Shown here one piece after another: positions 29,836 to 37,943 of a stretch of 53,550 bases of DNA. Position 1 is the first letter of the stretch. Each line of letters opens with the position of its first letter. The notes under the pieces were generated by a model. It saw only the letters and a program-made list of their open reading frames with translations, had not been told where the DNA came from and searched no databases. This stretch comes from Xanthomonas sp. Leaf131 (GTDB taxonomy: Bacteria; Pseudomonadota; Gammaproteobacteria; Xanthomonadales; Xanthomonadaceae). Made by a program: the position numbers and the translations under genes. The stretch lies in NCBI RefSeq assembly GCF_001423495.1, contig NZ_LMOG01000009.1, positions 1 to 53,550 of the forward strand, in the 5' to 3' direction.

Positions 29836-29841
29836 ATCAAC

Positions 29842-31083
29842 TCAATACAAAATCCGCGTCCGCAACGTCCCCTCGATCAACGCCAATCCTTCCTTCAGCG
29901 CAGTGGCCTGCGCCTCGCTGGCGCTGACATCGATCACCACGTAACCCACCTTGGCGTCGGTGCGCAGGAACTGGCCGTCGATGTTGACGTTATGGCGCGA
30001 GAACAGTTCGTTGATCTTGGACAGCACGCCCGGCACGTTGCGGTGGATATGCAGCAAGCGCAGGCTGTCGGGATGTTCGGGCAGAGTGACTTCAGGGAAA
30101 TTCACTGCCGACAAGGTGCTGCCATTGTCGCTGTAGCGCACCAGTTTGGCGGCCACTTCGACACCGATATTGTCCTGCGCTTCCAGCGTGCTGCCGCCCA
30201 CGTGCGGGGTCAGGATCACGTTGTCGTGCGCGATCAATGGCGATTCGAACGCATCGCCGTTGCCCTTGGGCTCGATCGGGAACACGTCCACTGCCGCGCC
30301 GCCGATCTGGCCAGAGGTCAGTGCTGCATCCAGCGCGCCGATGTCGATGACGGTGCCGCGCGAGGCGTTGATCAGATGCGCGCCGTGCTTCATGCGGGCG
30401 ATTTCTGCCGCGCCGATCATGTCCTTGGTGGACGGCGTTTCGGGCACGTGCAAGGTCACCACGTCCGAGCGTGCCAGCAGATCGTCCAGATCGATCGCCG
30501 CACGTGCGTTGCCCAGCGACAGCTTGGTTTCGATGTCGTGGAAGATCACCTGCATGCCCAACGATTCGGCCAGCACGCCGACCTGGGTGCCGATATGCCC
30601 ATAACCGACGATGCCCAGCACCTTGCCGCGTGTTTCATGGCTGCCGGCGGCCGACTTGGACCAGCCGCCGCGATGGCATTCGGCGTTCTTCTGCGGGATG
30701 CCGCGCATCAACAAGATCGCCTCGGCGATGACCAGTTCGGCCACGCTGCGGGTGTTGGAGTAAGGTGCGTTGAAGACCGGAATGCCGGCCAGCTCGGCCG
30801 CATCCAGATCCACTTGATTGGTGCCGATGCAGAAGCAGCCAATGGCGATCAAGCGCTTGGCATGCGCCAGCACCTCGGCACTCAGCTGCGTGCGCGAGCG
30901 GATGCCGACGATGTGCGCATCGGCGATGCGCGCCTTGAGTTCGTCTTCCGGCAACGACTTGGCGTGCAGTTCGATCTGCGAATAACCGGCGGCGCGCAGC
31001 ACGTCCACGGCGGTCTGGCTGATGCCTTCCAGCAACAGGACGCGAATGTCCTGCTTGGGAAACGAGGTTCTCTTCGGCGACAT
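29842..31083 (-). CDS. serA: D-3-phosphoglycerate dehydrogenase with ACT domain
   Basis: This enzyme oxidises 3-phosphoglycerate to phosphohydroxypyruvate, starting serine synthesis. The 413-residue protein matches the E. coli SerA size. It has the NAD-binding GIVGYGHIGTQVGVLAE, the catalytic Arg in NASRGTVID, Glu in FPIEPKG and His in LTPHVGGST. A C-terminal ACT domain (about 340-413, HIHRNVPGVLSKINELF) should give serine feedback. ATG 31083 is chosen; the frame extends upstream without conservation. It is divergent from a D-2-hydroxyglutarate-dehydrogenase-like gene, a meaningful pairing because SerA-type enzymes can reduce 2-oxoglutarate to D-2-hydroxyglutarate. Confidence 0.95.
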   Translation of the reverse strand: MSPKRTSFPKQDIRVLLLEGISQTAVDVLRAAGYSQIELHAKSLPEDELKARIADAHIVGIRSRTQLSAEVLAHAKRLIAIGCFCIGTNQVDLDAAELAGIPVFNAPYSNTRSVAELVIAEAILLMRGIPQKNAECHRGGWSKSAAGSHETRGKVLGIVGYGHIGTQVGVLAESLGMQVIFHDIETKLSLGNARAAIDLDDLLARSDVVTLHVPETPSTKDMIGAAEIARMKHGAHLINASRGTVIDIGALDAALTSGQIGGAAVDVFPIEPKGNGDAFESPLIAHDNVILTPHVGGSTLEAQDNIGVEVAAKLVRYSDNGSTLSAVNFPEVTLPEHPDSLRLLHIHRNVPGVLSKINELFSRHNVNIDGQFLRTDAKVGYVVIDVSASEAQATALKEGLALIEGTLRTRILY

Positions 31084-31291
31084 GAGGGGGCGTACTGCAG
31101 CAATCGGGTCGGCAACTATGCCAGATGGGGTGCCGGATTTGGCGGCCGCAACGCAGTGTTTGCGCAGGCAAAGTCCTTGCCGTGCAACGGTTTCAGCTGA
31201 ATCCAACACCGCGTTGGCGCCACGCCGTGCAGCTGGACGAGGCTGGCGCACACTGGCAGGCTGTGCGGTTCCTATCGCAGCGCCGCGTGCC

Positions 31292-32710
31292 ATGACCGAT
31301 CCCCGCATCCTTTCGTTGCAACAGGCCGTGCCCGCGTTGCGTTTGAAGACCGAGCCGGCCGACCTGGAGCATTACGGCCGCGACTGGACGCGGCGCTGGA
31401 CGCCCAACCCGCTCGCGATCGCCTTGCCCGGTTCGGTGGACGAAGTGCAGGCGGTGGTGCGCTGGGCAACTACGCAAGGTGTGGCGGTGGTGCCGTCGGG
31501 CGGGCGCACCGGGTTGTCCGGCGGCGCGGTGGCGGCCAATGGCGAGCTGGTGCTGAGCCTGGAGCGTTTGAACAAGCCGCTGGATTTCAACGCGGTCGAT
31601 CGGACGCTCACCGTGCAGGCCGGCATGCCGCTGGAAGCGGTGCACAACGCCGCACGCGAGCATGGGCTGGTCTACCCGGTGGATTTCGCTGCGCGTGGGT
31701 CGTGTTCGATCGGCGGCAATATCGCCACCAATGCCGGCGGCATCCGGGTGATCCGCTACGGCAATACGCGCGAATGGGTGGCCGGTTTGAAAGTGGTCAC
31801 CGGTGCTGGCGAAGTGCTCGAGCTCAACAATGCGCTGGTGAAAAACTCCAGCGGCTACGACTTCCGTCATTTGATGATCGGCTCAGAAGGCACGCTCGGC
31901 ATCGTGGTCGAAGCGACATTGCGACTGACCGACCCGCCGCCGCCGAGCAACGTGATGCTGCTGGCGTTGCCCTCGTTCGAGGTGTTGATGCAGGTGTTCG
32001 CCGCGTTCCGCGCGCAGCTGCGTTTGGAGGCGTTCGAATTCTTCACCGACCGCGCGCTGGAGCACGTGCTTGCGCATGGCGCACAAGCGCCCTTTGCCGA
32101 AGTCCACCCCTATTACGTGGTCACCGAATTCGCTGCTGGCGACGAGGTGCAGGAAGCCGCGGCGATGGCCGCGTTCGAAACCTGCATGGAACAGGGCTGG
32201 GTCAGCGATGGCGTGATCAGCCAGAGCGATGCGCAGGCCGCGCAACTGTGGCGCCTGCGCGAAGGCATCACCGAAGCATTGGCGCGCTACACGCCGTACA
32301 AGAACGATGTTTCGGTGCGCATCTCGGCAATGCCGGCGTTTATGGCCGAAACGCAGGCCTTGCTGCAGGAGGCGTATCCGCACTTCGATGTGGTGTGGTT
32401 CGGGCATATCGGCGACGGCAATCTGCACATCAATGTGCTCAAACCGGTTGACATGACGCAGGCCGATTTCGTTGCCGCCTGCGATCACGTCACCAAGCTG
32501 CTGGCGCAGGCCTTGCAGCGTTTTGGCGGCAGCATTTCTGCCGAACACGGCATTGGGTTGGTCAAGAAGGCGTACCTGTGGAGCACGCGCTCTGCGGCAG
32601 AAATCGCCTTGATGCGCGGGATCAAACATGTGCTCGATCCTCATCTTTTGCTGAATCCCGGCAAGCTGTTCGAGATGGACGAGCTGCCCGACACCGCGCG
32701 CGCCGGTTAG
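31292..32710 (+). CDS. FAD-linked oxidase, probable D-2-hydroxyglutarate dehydrogenase
   Basis: The 472-residue flavoprotein belongs to the GlcD/D-LDH family. The FAD-binding PCMH domain contains PSGGRTGLSGGAV (about 69-81) and GGNIATNAGGIRVIRYGN. The C-terminal FAD-oxidase domain has WFGHIGDGNLHINV (metal/substrate histidines) and ISAEHGIGLVKK. Family members oxidise D-lactate, glycolate or D-2-hydroxyglutarate and pass electrons to quinone or electron-transfer flavoprotein. Divergent placement next to serA favours D-2-hydroxyglutarate, because in pseudomonads such an enzyme recycles the product of SerA. The substrate is inferred. Confidence 0.85.
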   Translation: MTDPRILSLQQAVPALRLKTEPADLEHYGRDWTRRWTPNPLAIALPGSVDEVQAVVRWATTQGVAVVPSGGRTGLSGGAVAANGELVLSLERLNKPLDFNAVDRTLTVQAGMPLEAVHNAAREHGLVYPVDFAARGSCSIGGNIATNAGGIRVIRYGNTREWVAGLKVVTGAGEVLELNNALVKNSSGYDFRHLMIGSEGTLGIVVEATLRLTDPPPPSNVMLLALPSFEVLMQVFAAFRAQLRLEAFEFFTDRALEHVLAHGAQAPFAEVHPYYVVTEFAAGDEVQEAAAMAAFETCMEQGWVSDGVISQSDAQAAQLWRLREGITEALARYTPYKNDVSVRISAMPAFMAETQALLQEAYPHFDVVWFGHIGDGNLHINVLKPVDMTQADFVAACDHVTKLLAQALQRFGGSISAEHGIGLVKKAYLWSTRSAAEIALMRGIKHVLDPHLLLNPGKLFEMDELPDTARAG

Positions 32711-32744
32711 TCTTTCCGCACCTTCACATGGAATCGATACGCCG

Positions 32745-33038
32745 ATGATGCGCTCTCTCGTGTTTTGCGCTTTGACGCTGCTGCCGCTGGCAGCTTTCGC
32801 AACCAGCCTGGCCGGTACCTCGGCAGGTGCATCGTCGGCCGGTTCGTCCGACAGCAGCAGCTCGGGCGATGACAAAGTCGTGGCCGATGCACGCGAAGAC
32901 GCGGCCGGATTCGTCGCCAGCGATGGCACCATCCGTGGCGCGCGTCTGGAAGCGGCGCTGCTGCAGCTGCGTAGCCGCAGCGACGCGGCGCGGCTGTCCA
33001 GCGACCTGCAACTGGCTCAGTCCATCCTGGCCCAGTGA
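32745..33038 (+). CDS. DUF2388-family small exported protein
   Basis: The 97-residue protein has a signal peptide (MMRSLVFCALTLLPLAAFA), a Ser/Gly-rich linker, and the conserved core DDKVVADAREDAAGFVASDG followed by IRGARLEAAL. This matches DUF2388, known in pseudomonads and xanthomonads and without an assigned function. It overlaps the start of the following DUF4105-type gene by 4 bases, so the two are probably co-translated and may work together in the periplasm. Confidence 0.85.
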   Translation: MMRSLVFCALTLLPLAAFATSLAGTSAGASSAGSSDSSSSGDDKVVADAREDAAGFVASDGTIRGARLEAALLQLRSRSDAARLSSDLQLAQSILAQ

Positions 33039-34894
33039 GTGTGCGCCGCTGGTGCTGGTGGCTGTGGCTGGCCGCAGCGATCGCACCGGCGGCGCAGGCG
33101 CAGTTGCATGTGCAAGTGGCTCCGCTGGACCTGAGTCCGGCGCAGATCGATGCCACGCAGGCATTGATTGAACAAGTTACTCAACGTCTGCCGTCAGGAT
33201 GGACGCAGCGCATCGCGGCACCGATCCAGCTGCAATGGCGCACGGATCTGCCGGCGCAGGTGCATGGTCGTGCGATCGGTCATCGCGTCCTGCTCGATCG
33301 CGCGTTGCTGCAGGCGTGGAGCGCGCAATCGGCGACTGCGCGGGCGGATAGCAATGCACCGGCCACGCGCGCGGCAATGGCGGCCGTGGTGCACGAATTG
33401 GCCCATGTGCTCGATCGCGGCCCGCAAGGCGGATTGTCGCGCGATCCGCGTCTGCGCGATCTGGCCGGCTGGCAGGTGCGTCCATGGCGGCTCGGGCGTG
33501 GCGAAAATCAATTCAGCGATCGCAGCCCGGACGATTACGAACGTCGCAGCCCCGCCGAATTCGTTGCGGTGAATCTCGAACATTACGTGCTGGATGCCGA
33601 CTATCACTGTCGGCGCCCGGCGCTGTCTGCCTGGTTCGGCGAGCAGCTTGGCGCACCACGCGCGGTGGTCGCATGCGACACGACGCTGCCGTACCTGCAG
33701 GCAGATAGCGATGCTGGTGCGATGTCGCTGCTGACGCTGGATCCATCGCGCGTGTATGCAGTGGACTATCTGTTGGCAGAGGGCAACGAGCAGCCGATGA
33801 GCCGCTGGGGTCACAGCATGCTGCGTCTGGTGATCTGCGCGCCTGGCCGCACACCAGGCCCGGATTGCCGCATGGACCTGCAGTATCACCGCGTGCTGTC
33901 GTTCCGCGCGTTTGTCGGCGATGTGCAGATTTCCAGCTGGCGCGGGCTGACCGGCTCCTATCCGTCGCGGCTGTTCGTACTGCCGTTGAATCAGGTGGTC
34001 GACGAATACACCAAGGTCGAACTGCGCGCCTTGTCGTCGGTGCCGCTGAAACTCGCGCCCGAGGAAATCGCCGCGCTGCTCGCACGCGTGGCGCAGGTGC
34101 ATTGGAGCTACGACGGGCGCTATTACTTCATCGGCAACAACTGTGCGGTGGAGACCTTCAAGCTGCTGCACGACGGCGTGCCACGCCTGGCCGCAGCCAG
34201 GTTGTCGTCGATCACCCCGCGCGGTGTGCGGCAGCGGCTGCAACGCGCCGGCATCGCCGACATGCAGGTGCTGGACGACCGTGCGCAAGCGATTCGCCAA
34301 GGCTATTACTTCGAATCGGCGGCTGCGCATTACCAGACCATGTTCGAGGTGATCCGCCGCGGCACGCCGGTGCCGCAAGCGAGCGTGGAGCAATGGCTGG
34401 ATGCACGCCCGGATGCACGTGCGCAATGGTTCGATCAAGGCGGTTTGCGCGAGACGGCAGCCGCGTTGTTACTGGAACAAGCCGCGCTGCGGCGGCAAGA
34501 GCTGTTGTCGCGCGATGCACTCAAACGCCTGCTGCAACCTGGTGCTGCCGGGCGTGATGTTGTGCAAGGCCGGCTACAGGCCTTGTTCGCGCGGCAGGCG
34601 CAGCTCAGTCATCCGGCCACCTTGCTGGGTACATCCGGCTACGGACTCCCGCAGGCAGACGAGCAACAACAACTGACTGCGCGCGTAGCGCAGGAAACTG
34701 GCGTGTTGATCGATGGATGGAAACAACTGCAAGCGCTGGGTCGTCAGCAATTGCCCGCCGACGTGCGCACCGGATTGGAGCAGGGCGAGGCGAATGTGGA
34801 GCGCTTGCGCGCGCGACTGCGTGTGCTGGCGCGCGGCGATGCGGCCGCCGACAAGGTGCAGTCGGATATGGGCATGCCGCTGGAAGCGCAATAG
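33035..34894 (+). CDS. Exported DUF4105-family protein with an added HExxH motif
   Basis: The 619-residue protein has a signal peptide (MSVRRWCWWLWLAAAIAPAAQA). The N-terminal region carries VVHELAHVLD, a zinc-metalloprotease-like HExxH (residues 120-124). The middle region is DUF4105-like: SRWGHSMLRL (His about 260) precedes FIGNNCAVETF (Cys about 370), an order consistent with a circularly permuted NlpC/P60-like hydrolase. The C-terminal ~200 residues are helical and Gln/Arg-rich. It is coupled to the DUF2388 gene. Envelope hydrolysis or remodelling is a reasonable inference, but no substrate is known and the two putative active sites may not both work. Confidence 0.75.
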   Translation: MSVRRWCWWLWLAAAIAPAAQAQLHVQVAPLDLSPAQIDATQALIEQVTQRLPSGWTQRIAAPIQLQWRTDLPAQVHGRAIGHRVLLDRALLQAWSAQSATARADSNAPATRAAMAAVVHELAHVLDRGPQGGLSRDPRLRDLAGWQVRPWRLGRGENQFSDRSPDDYERRSPAEFVAVNLEHYVLDADYHCRRPALSAWFGEQLGAPRAVVACDTTLPYLQADSDAGAMSLLTLDPSRVYAVDYLLAEGNEQPMSRWGHSMLRLVICAPGRTPGPDCRMDLQYHRVLSFRAFVGDVQISSWRGLTGSYPSRLFVLPLNQVVDEYTKVELRALSSVPLKLAPEEIAALLARVAQVHWSYDGRYYFIGNNCAVETFKLLHDGVPRLAAARLSSITPRGVRQRLQRAGIADMQVLDDRAQAIRQGYYFESAAAHYQTMFEVIRRGTPVPQASVEQWLDARPDARAQWFDQGGLRETAAALLLEQAALRRQELLSRDALKRLLQPGAAGRDVVQGRLQALFARQAQLSHPATLLGTSGYGLPQADEQQQLTARVAQETGVLIDGWKQLQALGRQQLPADVRTGLEQGEANVERLRARLRVLARGDAAADKVQSDMGMPLEAQ

Positions 34895-34929
34895 CGATCC
34901 GGACTCCCGGGTTAGCTGAGCAGTACAAG

Positions 34930-35056
34930 CCCTTCTCCCATCGGGAGAGGGGTTGGGGTGAGGGTACGGGGCGAAGCTCTCGTGTGGGTCCAGCTGCACG
35001 AGGCTCCCGCACCCTCATCCGCCCCTGCGGGGCACCTTCTCCCGGTGGGAGAAGGG
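34930..35056. repeat. Intergenic palindromic repeat (CCCTTCTCCC type)
   Basis: The left end CCCTTCTCCCATCGGGAGAG and the right end, whose complement reads CCCTTCTCCCACCGGGAGAA, are inverted copies. Inside, GGGTGAGGGTACGGG faces CCCGCACCCTCATCC. The GGTTGGGGTGAGGGTACGG core is shared with the element at 29581-29835. It separates the convergent DUF4105 and lipoprotein genes and could act as a bidirectional terminator. Confidence 0.7.
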
Positions 35057-35072
35057 ATGTGCTGCGCATACC

Positions 35073-35459
35073 TCAGCCAGCTGGTTTCAGGTCCGCTTGC
35101 GCCGAATACTTGCGTAGCCACGCGCTGATTTGCGCGTTACTGCGGTACTGCTGCAGGAGCTTGGCCAATCGTGCCGGCGCCGGCGTACAGAACTGCGCAA
35201 TCGCCACTTCGATCTCGTGCCGGCGGTCGGCGTCGTAGGGCTCTTCGCCCGCGAAGTGCTCGCAGGTGTCGTAGTCCTCCACCAGCGCGCGCACATCCTC
35301 CGGCATGCCGCACAGGCCGGGCGGATGCTGCAGCCACTCGTCTTCCACCTTGGCGTCGGTGCAGGCCACCGGCGCGGGCTTGGATGCGGATGTCGGCGCG
35401 GGTTGCTCCGTGCAGGCGGCCAACAGCCCCAGCGTCAGCACAACGAACAGCTTGCGCAT
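35073..35459 (-). CDS. Small hypothetical lipoprotein
   Basis: The 128-residue protein has a lipobox, LTLGLLAAC (Cys about 16), so it should be lipidated and exported. The mature part has four further cysteines and conserved-looking ALVEDYDTCEHFAGEEPYD and RRHEIEVAIAQFC stretches. It resembles small uncharacterised xanthomonad lipoproteins. Its start overlaps the stop of the efpL gene by one base (TGATG), so translation is likely coupled. Function unknown. Confidence 0.75.
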   Translation of the reverse strand: MRKLFVVLTLGLLAACTEQPAPTSASKPAPVACTDAKVEDEWLQHPPGLCGMPEDVRALVEDYDTCEHFAGEEPYDADRRHEIEVAIAQFCTPAPARLAKLLQQYRSNAQISAWLRKYSAQADLKPAG

Positions 35460-36025
35460 CAGTCGGCGCGGCCCGCGAATTCGCCGGTGGTGGTGTTGAC
35501 CAGCACACGCTCACCGTTGGTGATGTACTCGGGCACCATGATTTCCAGGCCGGTGTCGAGCTTGGCCGGCTTGGGGCGCTTGGTGGCGGTGCCGCCCTTG
35601 AGCTCCGGCGGGGTTTCGATCACTTCCAGCGTCACCGTCTGCGGCAACTGCACGGCCACCGGCTGGTCGTCGATCACCTGTACATAGATGCCGGTCAGCC
35701 CGTCGGTGATGTAGCCGGCATCGGTGCCGATCACATCCGCGTCCAGCGTGTAGGGGGTGAAGTCTTCGTCGTCCATGAACACGAACGCCTCGCCATCCTT
35801 GTACGAAAACGTGGACAGACGACGCAGCAGTTCCACTTCCGGCAGATTGTCGTCGGCATCGAAGCTGGCGTCGGTTTTCACTCCGCCCGGCACGCTGTAC
35901 ATGATGAAGCGGAAGCGCACGTTGCCACCGCGCCCCTGCGGCGAGCTGCGTTCGATGTCGCGGATCTGGTAGATGCCGCCGTTGTATTCGACGACGTTGC
36001 CTTTCTTGATGTCGTTAGCTTTCAT
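35459..36025 (-). CDS. yeiP: Elongation factor P-like protein EfpL (YeiP)
   Basis: The 188-residue three-domain OB-fold protein starts [20 protein letters not shown]. The tip loop [12 protein letters not shown] carries Arg at about 32 where EF-P has its modified Lys or Arg, as in EfpL. EfpL rescues ribosomes paused at polyproline and some other difficult motifs without the EF-P modification. The length and the [20 protein letters not shown] domain III motif are typical. The small lipoprotein gene follows in a coupled arrangement. Confidence 0.9.
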   Translation of the reverse strand: MKANDIKKGNVVEYNGGIYQIRDIERSSPQGRGGNVRFRFIMYSVPGGVKTDASFDADDNLPEVELLRRLSTFSYKDGEAFVFMDDEDFTPYTLDADVIGTDAGYITDGLTGIYVQVIDDQPVAVQLPQTVTLEVIETPPELKGGTATKRPKPAKLDTGLEIMVPEYITNGERVLVNTTTGEFAGRAD

Positions 36026-36039
36026 GGGGATCGGGAGTT

Positions 36040-36123
36040 GGGAATGGGGAATCGGAAAAGCCGAGTACGGGGTGCTGAGAGTAGGGCGCCGTTACGATTC
36101 CCCATTCTCGATTCCCCATTCCC
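36040..36123. repeat. GGGAATGGGGAATCG inverted repeat
   Basis: GGGAATGGGGAATCG (36040-36054) is exactly complementary to CGATTCCCCATTCCC (36109-36123), and a second partial copy (CGATTCCCCATTCTC) starts at 36095. It is built from the same heptamer as the tandem array near 44116. It lies in the ~100 bases between the SDR stop and the efpL start. Confidence 0.8.
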
Positions 36124-36125
36124 GG

Positions 36126-36896
36126 CTACTTGGGCGCCAACCGCACGCCGCCGTCCAGGCGAATCACGTCGCCATTGAGATAGCGGTTGCGCAGGATGAA
36201 GGCGACGGTGTCGGCGTATTCGTCGGGTTGGCCCAGGCGCGAAGGGAACGGGATCGAAGCGGCCAGCGATTGCTGCACGGCCTCGGGCATGCCGTCCACC
36301 ATCGGGGTCCAGAACACGCCGGGTGCGATGGTCATCACGCGGATGCCGAAGCGCGCCAGTTCGCGTGCCATCGGCAGGGTCATGCCCACCACGCCGCCCT
36401 TGCTTGCGGCGTAGGCAGCCTGGCCGATCTGGCCTTCATAAGCGGCGACCGACGCGGTGTTGACGATCACACCGCGCTCGCCGTCGTCGCCGGCGGCGTT
36501 GTGCTGCATCACATCGGCCGCTGCCTTGGCCACATTGAAGCTGCCAACCAGGTTGACCAGCACGGTGGTGCGGAAGGTCGCCAGCGGCATCGGTGCTTCT
36601 TTGCCCAGCACGCGGCCCGCGCCAAGAATGCCGGCGCAATTGACCGCAAGGTTGAGTCCGCCAAGCACCTGCGCGGCCTGGGCCACATTGGCGGCAACCT
36701 GCGCCTCGTCGGTGACATCGGTGGCGAAGTAATGCGCATTGCCATCGCCAAGCAGTGCAAGCGCGGCATCGGCCTTGTCGGCATTGACGTCGAACAAGGC
36801 GACCTTGCCGCCGTCGGCGACGATGCGCTGCGCCACGGCCAGGCCCAGGCCGGAAACACCGCCGGTGACAATGGCAAGGACAGAAGATGGCTGCAT
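36126..36896 (-). CDS. Short-chain dehydrogenase, HSD10-like 3-hydroxyacyl-CoA dehydrogenase
   Basis: The 256-residue SDR has VTGGVSGLGLAVAQRI (NAD-binding, about 10-25), NCAGILGAGRVLG, and the catalytic Ser in TASVAAYEG with the YAASKGG Tyr/Lys pair. The C-terminal IAPGVFWTPM and GDVIRLDGGVRL segments match type II 3-hydroxyacyl-CoA dehydrogenases (HSD10), which oxidise 2-methyl-3-hydroxybutyryl-CoA in isoleucine breakdown and other short 3-hydroxyacyl-CoAs. It lies next to leucine-degradation genes on the same strand, which supports a catabolic role. Confidence 0.85.
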   Translation of the reverse strand: MQPSSVLAIVTGGVSGLGLAVAQRIVADGGKVALFDVNADKADAALALLGDGNAHYFATDVTDEAQVAANVAQAAQVLGGLNLAVNCAGILGAGRVLGKEAPMPLATFRTTVLVNLVGSFNVAKAAADVMQHNAAGDDGERGVIVNTASVAAYEGQIGQAAYAASKGGVVGMTLPMARELARFGIRVMTIAPGVFWTPMVDGMPEAVQQSLAASIPFPSRLGQPDEYADTVAFILRNRYLNGDVIRLDGGVRLAPK

Positions 36897-37046
36897 GCGG
36901 TGGTTCCCTAGGAAACGTTGGATGCCGATGGAGGCTGGCGGCGATCGGTAGTCGAAGCGGTCGGCAATTCTAGCCGAAGCGTCCAGGCGATCGCCTTGGC
37001 GAACGCTGTGTGGGTGAGTGAAGGCGGAGCTGTTTGCGTTAACGCC

Positions 37047-37943
37047 TCAGTCTGCTGCCGCCAGCGCCTTGCCGACCTTGCTGCCGGTCTCCCGGCCCAA
37101 CAGCTGGGCCAGCCAGCGGCCGGTACGGGCGAGGGCGGGCAGGTCGATGCCGGTCTGCATGCCCAACCCGTGTAGCAGATACACCACATCTTCACTGGCG
37201 ACATTGCCGCTGGCGCCCTTGGCGTACGGGCAACCGCCGGCGCCCGAGACTGCCGCATCGACCACGCGCACCCCGTGTTCCAGGCAGGCGGCGATGTTGG
37301 CCAGCGCCTGGCCGTAGGTATCGTGAAAATGCACGGCCAATGCCTGCATCGGCACGGCCTGCGCCACGGCCGCCAGCATCTGGCGCGCCTTGACCGGCGT
37401 ACCGACGCCAATCGTGTCGCCCAGCGAAATTTCATAGCAGCCCAACGCGTACAGCCGCTGCGCGACATCGACCACGTCGGCCACCGGCACGGCGCCCTGA
37501 TACGGGCAGCCCAGCACGGTGGAGACGTAACCGCGCACGCGCACACCGTCGAGCGCGGCCTGTTCCAGCACCGGGCGAAAGCGCTCGATCGATTCGTCGA
37601 TGCCGGCATTGGTATTGGTGCGATTGAAGGCTTCGGACGCCGCAGTGAATACCGCGACTTCCTGCGCACCGGCCGCGCGTGCCCGCACGTAGCCCTGCAG
37701 GTTCGGCACCAGCACCGGATAGGCAATCCCAGGTGCCTGCGTGATGCCGGCAAACACCTCGGCGGCGTCGGCCAGTTGCGGCACCCAGCGCGGGCTGACG
37801 AAACTGGTTGCCTCGATGGTGCGCAGGCCGGTGGCCGAAAGCTGATCGATCAACGCGATCTTGTCGGCAGTGGCAATCGGCCGCGCTTCGTTCTGCAAGC
37901 CATCGCGCGGGCCGACTTCGACAATGCGCACGAACGCGCTCAT
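37047..37943 (-). CDS. mvaB: Hydroxymethylglutaryl-CoA lyase
   Basis: The enzyme cleaves HMG-CoA to acetyl-CoA and acetoacetate, the last step of leucine degradation. The 298-residue TIM-barrel protein has VGPRDGLQNE, SFVSPRWVPQLAD, metal-binding AVHFHDTYGQ, and the signature GAGGCPYAKGASGNV with the catalytic Cys. The ATG at 37943 overlaps the stop of the enoyl-CoA hydratase gene by 3 bases. The upstream extension of the frame is a shadow of that gene. Confidence 0.95.
   Translation of the reverse strand: MSAFVRIVEVGPRDGLQNEARPIATADKIALIDQLSATGLRTIEATSFVSPRWVPQLADAAEVFAGITQAPGIAYPVLVPNLQGYVRARAAGAQEVAVFTAASEAFNRTNTNAGIDESIERFRPVLEQAALDGVRVRGYVSTVLGCPYQGAVPVADVVDVAQRLYALGCYEISLGDTIGVGTPVKARQMLAAVAQAVPMQALAVHFHDTYGQALANIAACLEHGVRVVDAAVSGAGGCPYAKGASGNVASEDVVYLLHGLGMQTGIDLPALARTGRWLAQLLGRETGSKVGKALAAAD

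Larger units (their letters stand above)
29247..29841. other. Spacer between Nudix gene and serA, made of palindromic repeats
   Basis: No gene is recognised. From left to right it holds a partial CTCTCCCGCCGGG-type repeat (about 29259-29360), a cloverleaf-like palindromic element (29407-29519) and a larger repeat with CCCTCTCCC/GGGAGAAGGG ends (29581-29835). These are described separately. Confidence 0.6.

Noticed and set aside
29824..31200. A 458-codon plus-strand frame
   Set aside because: It is antisense to serA, whose NAD-binding and ACT motifs are unambiguous.
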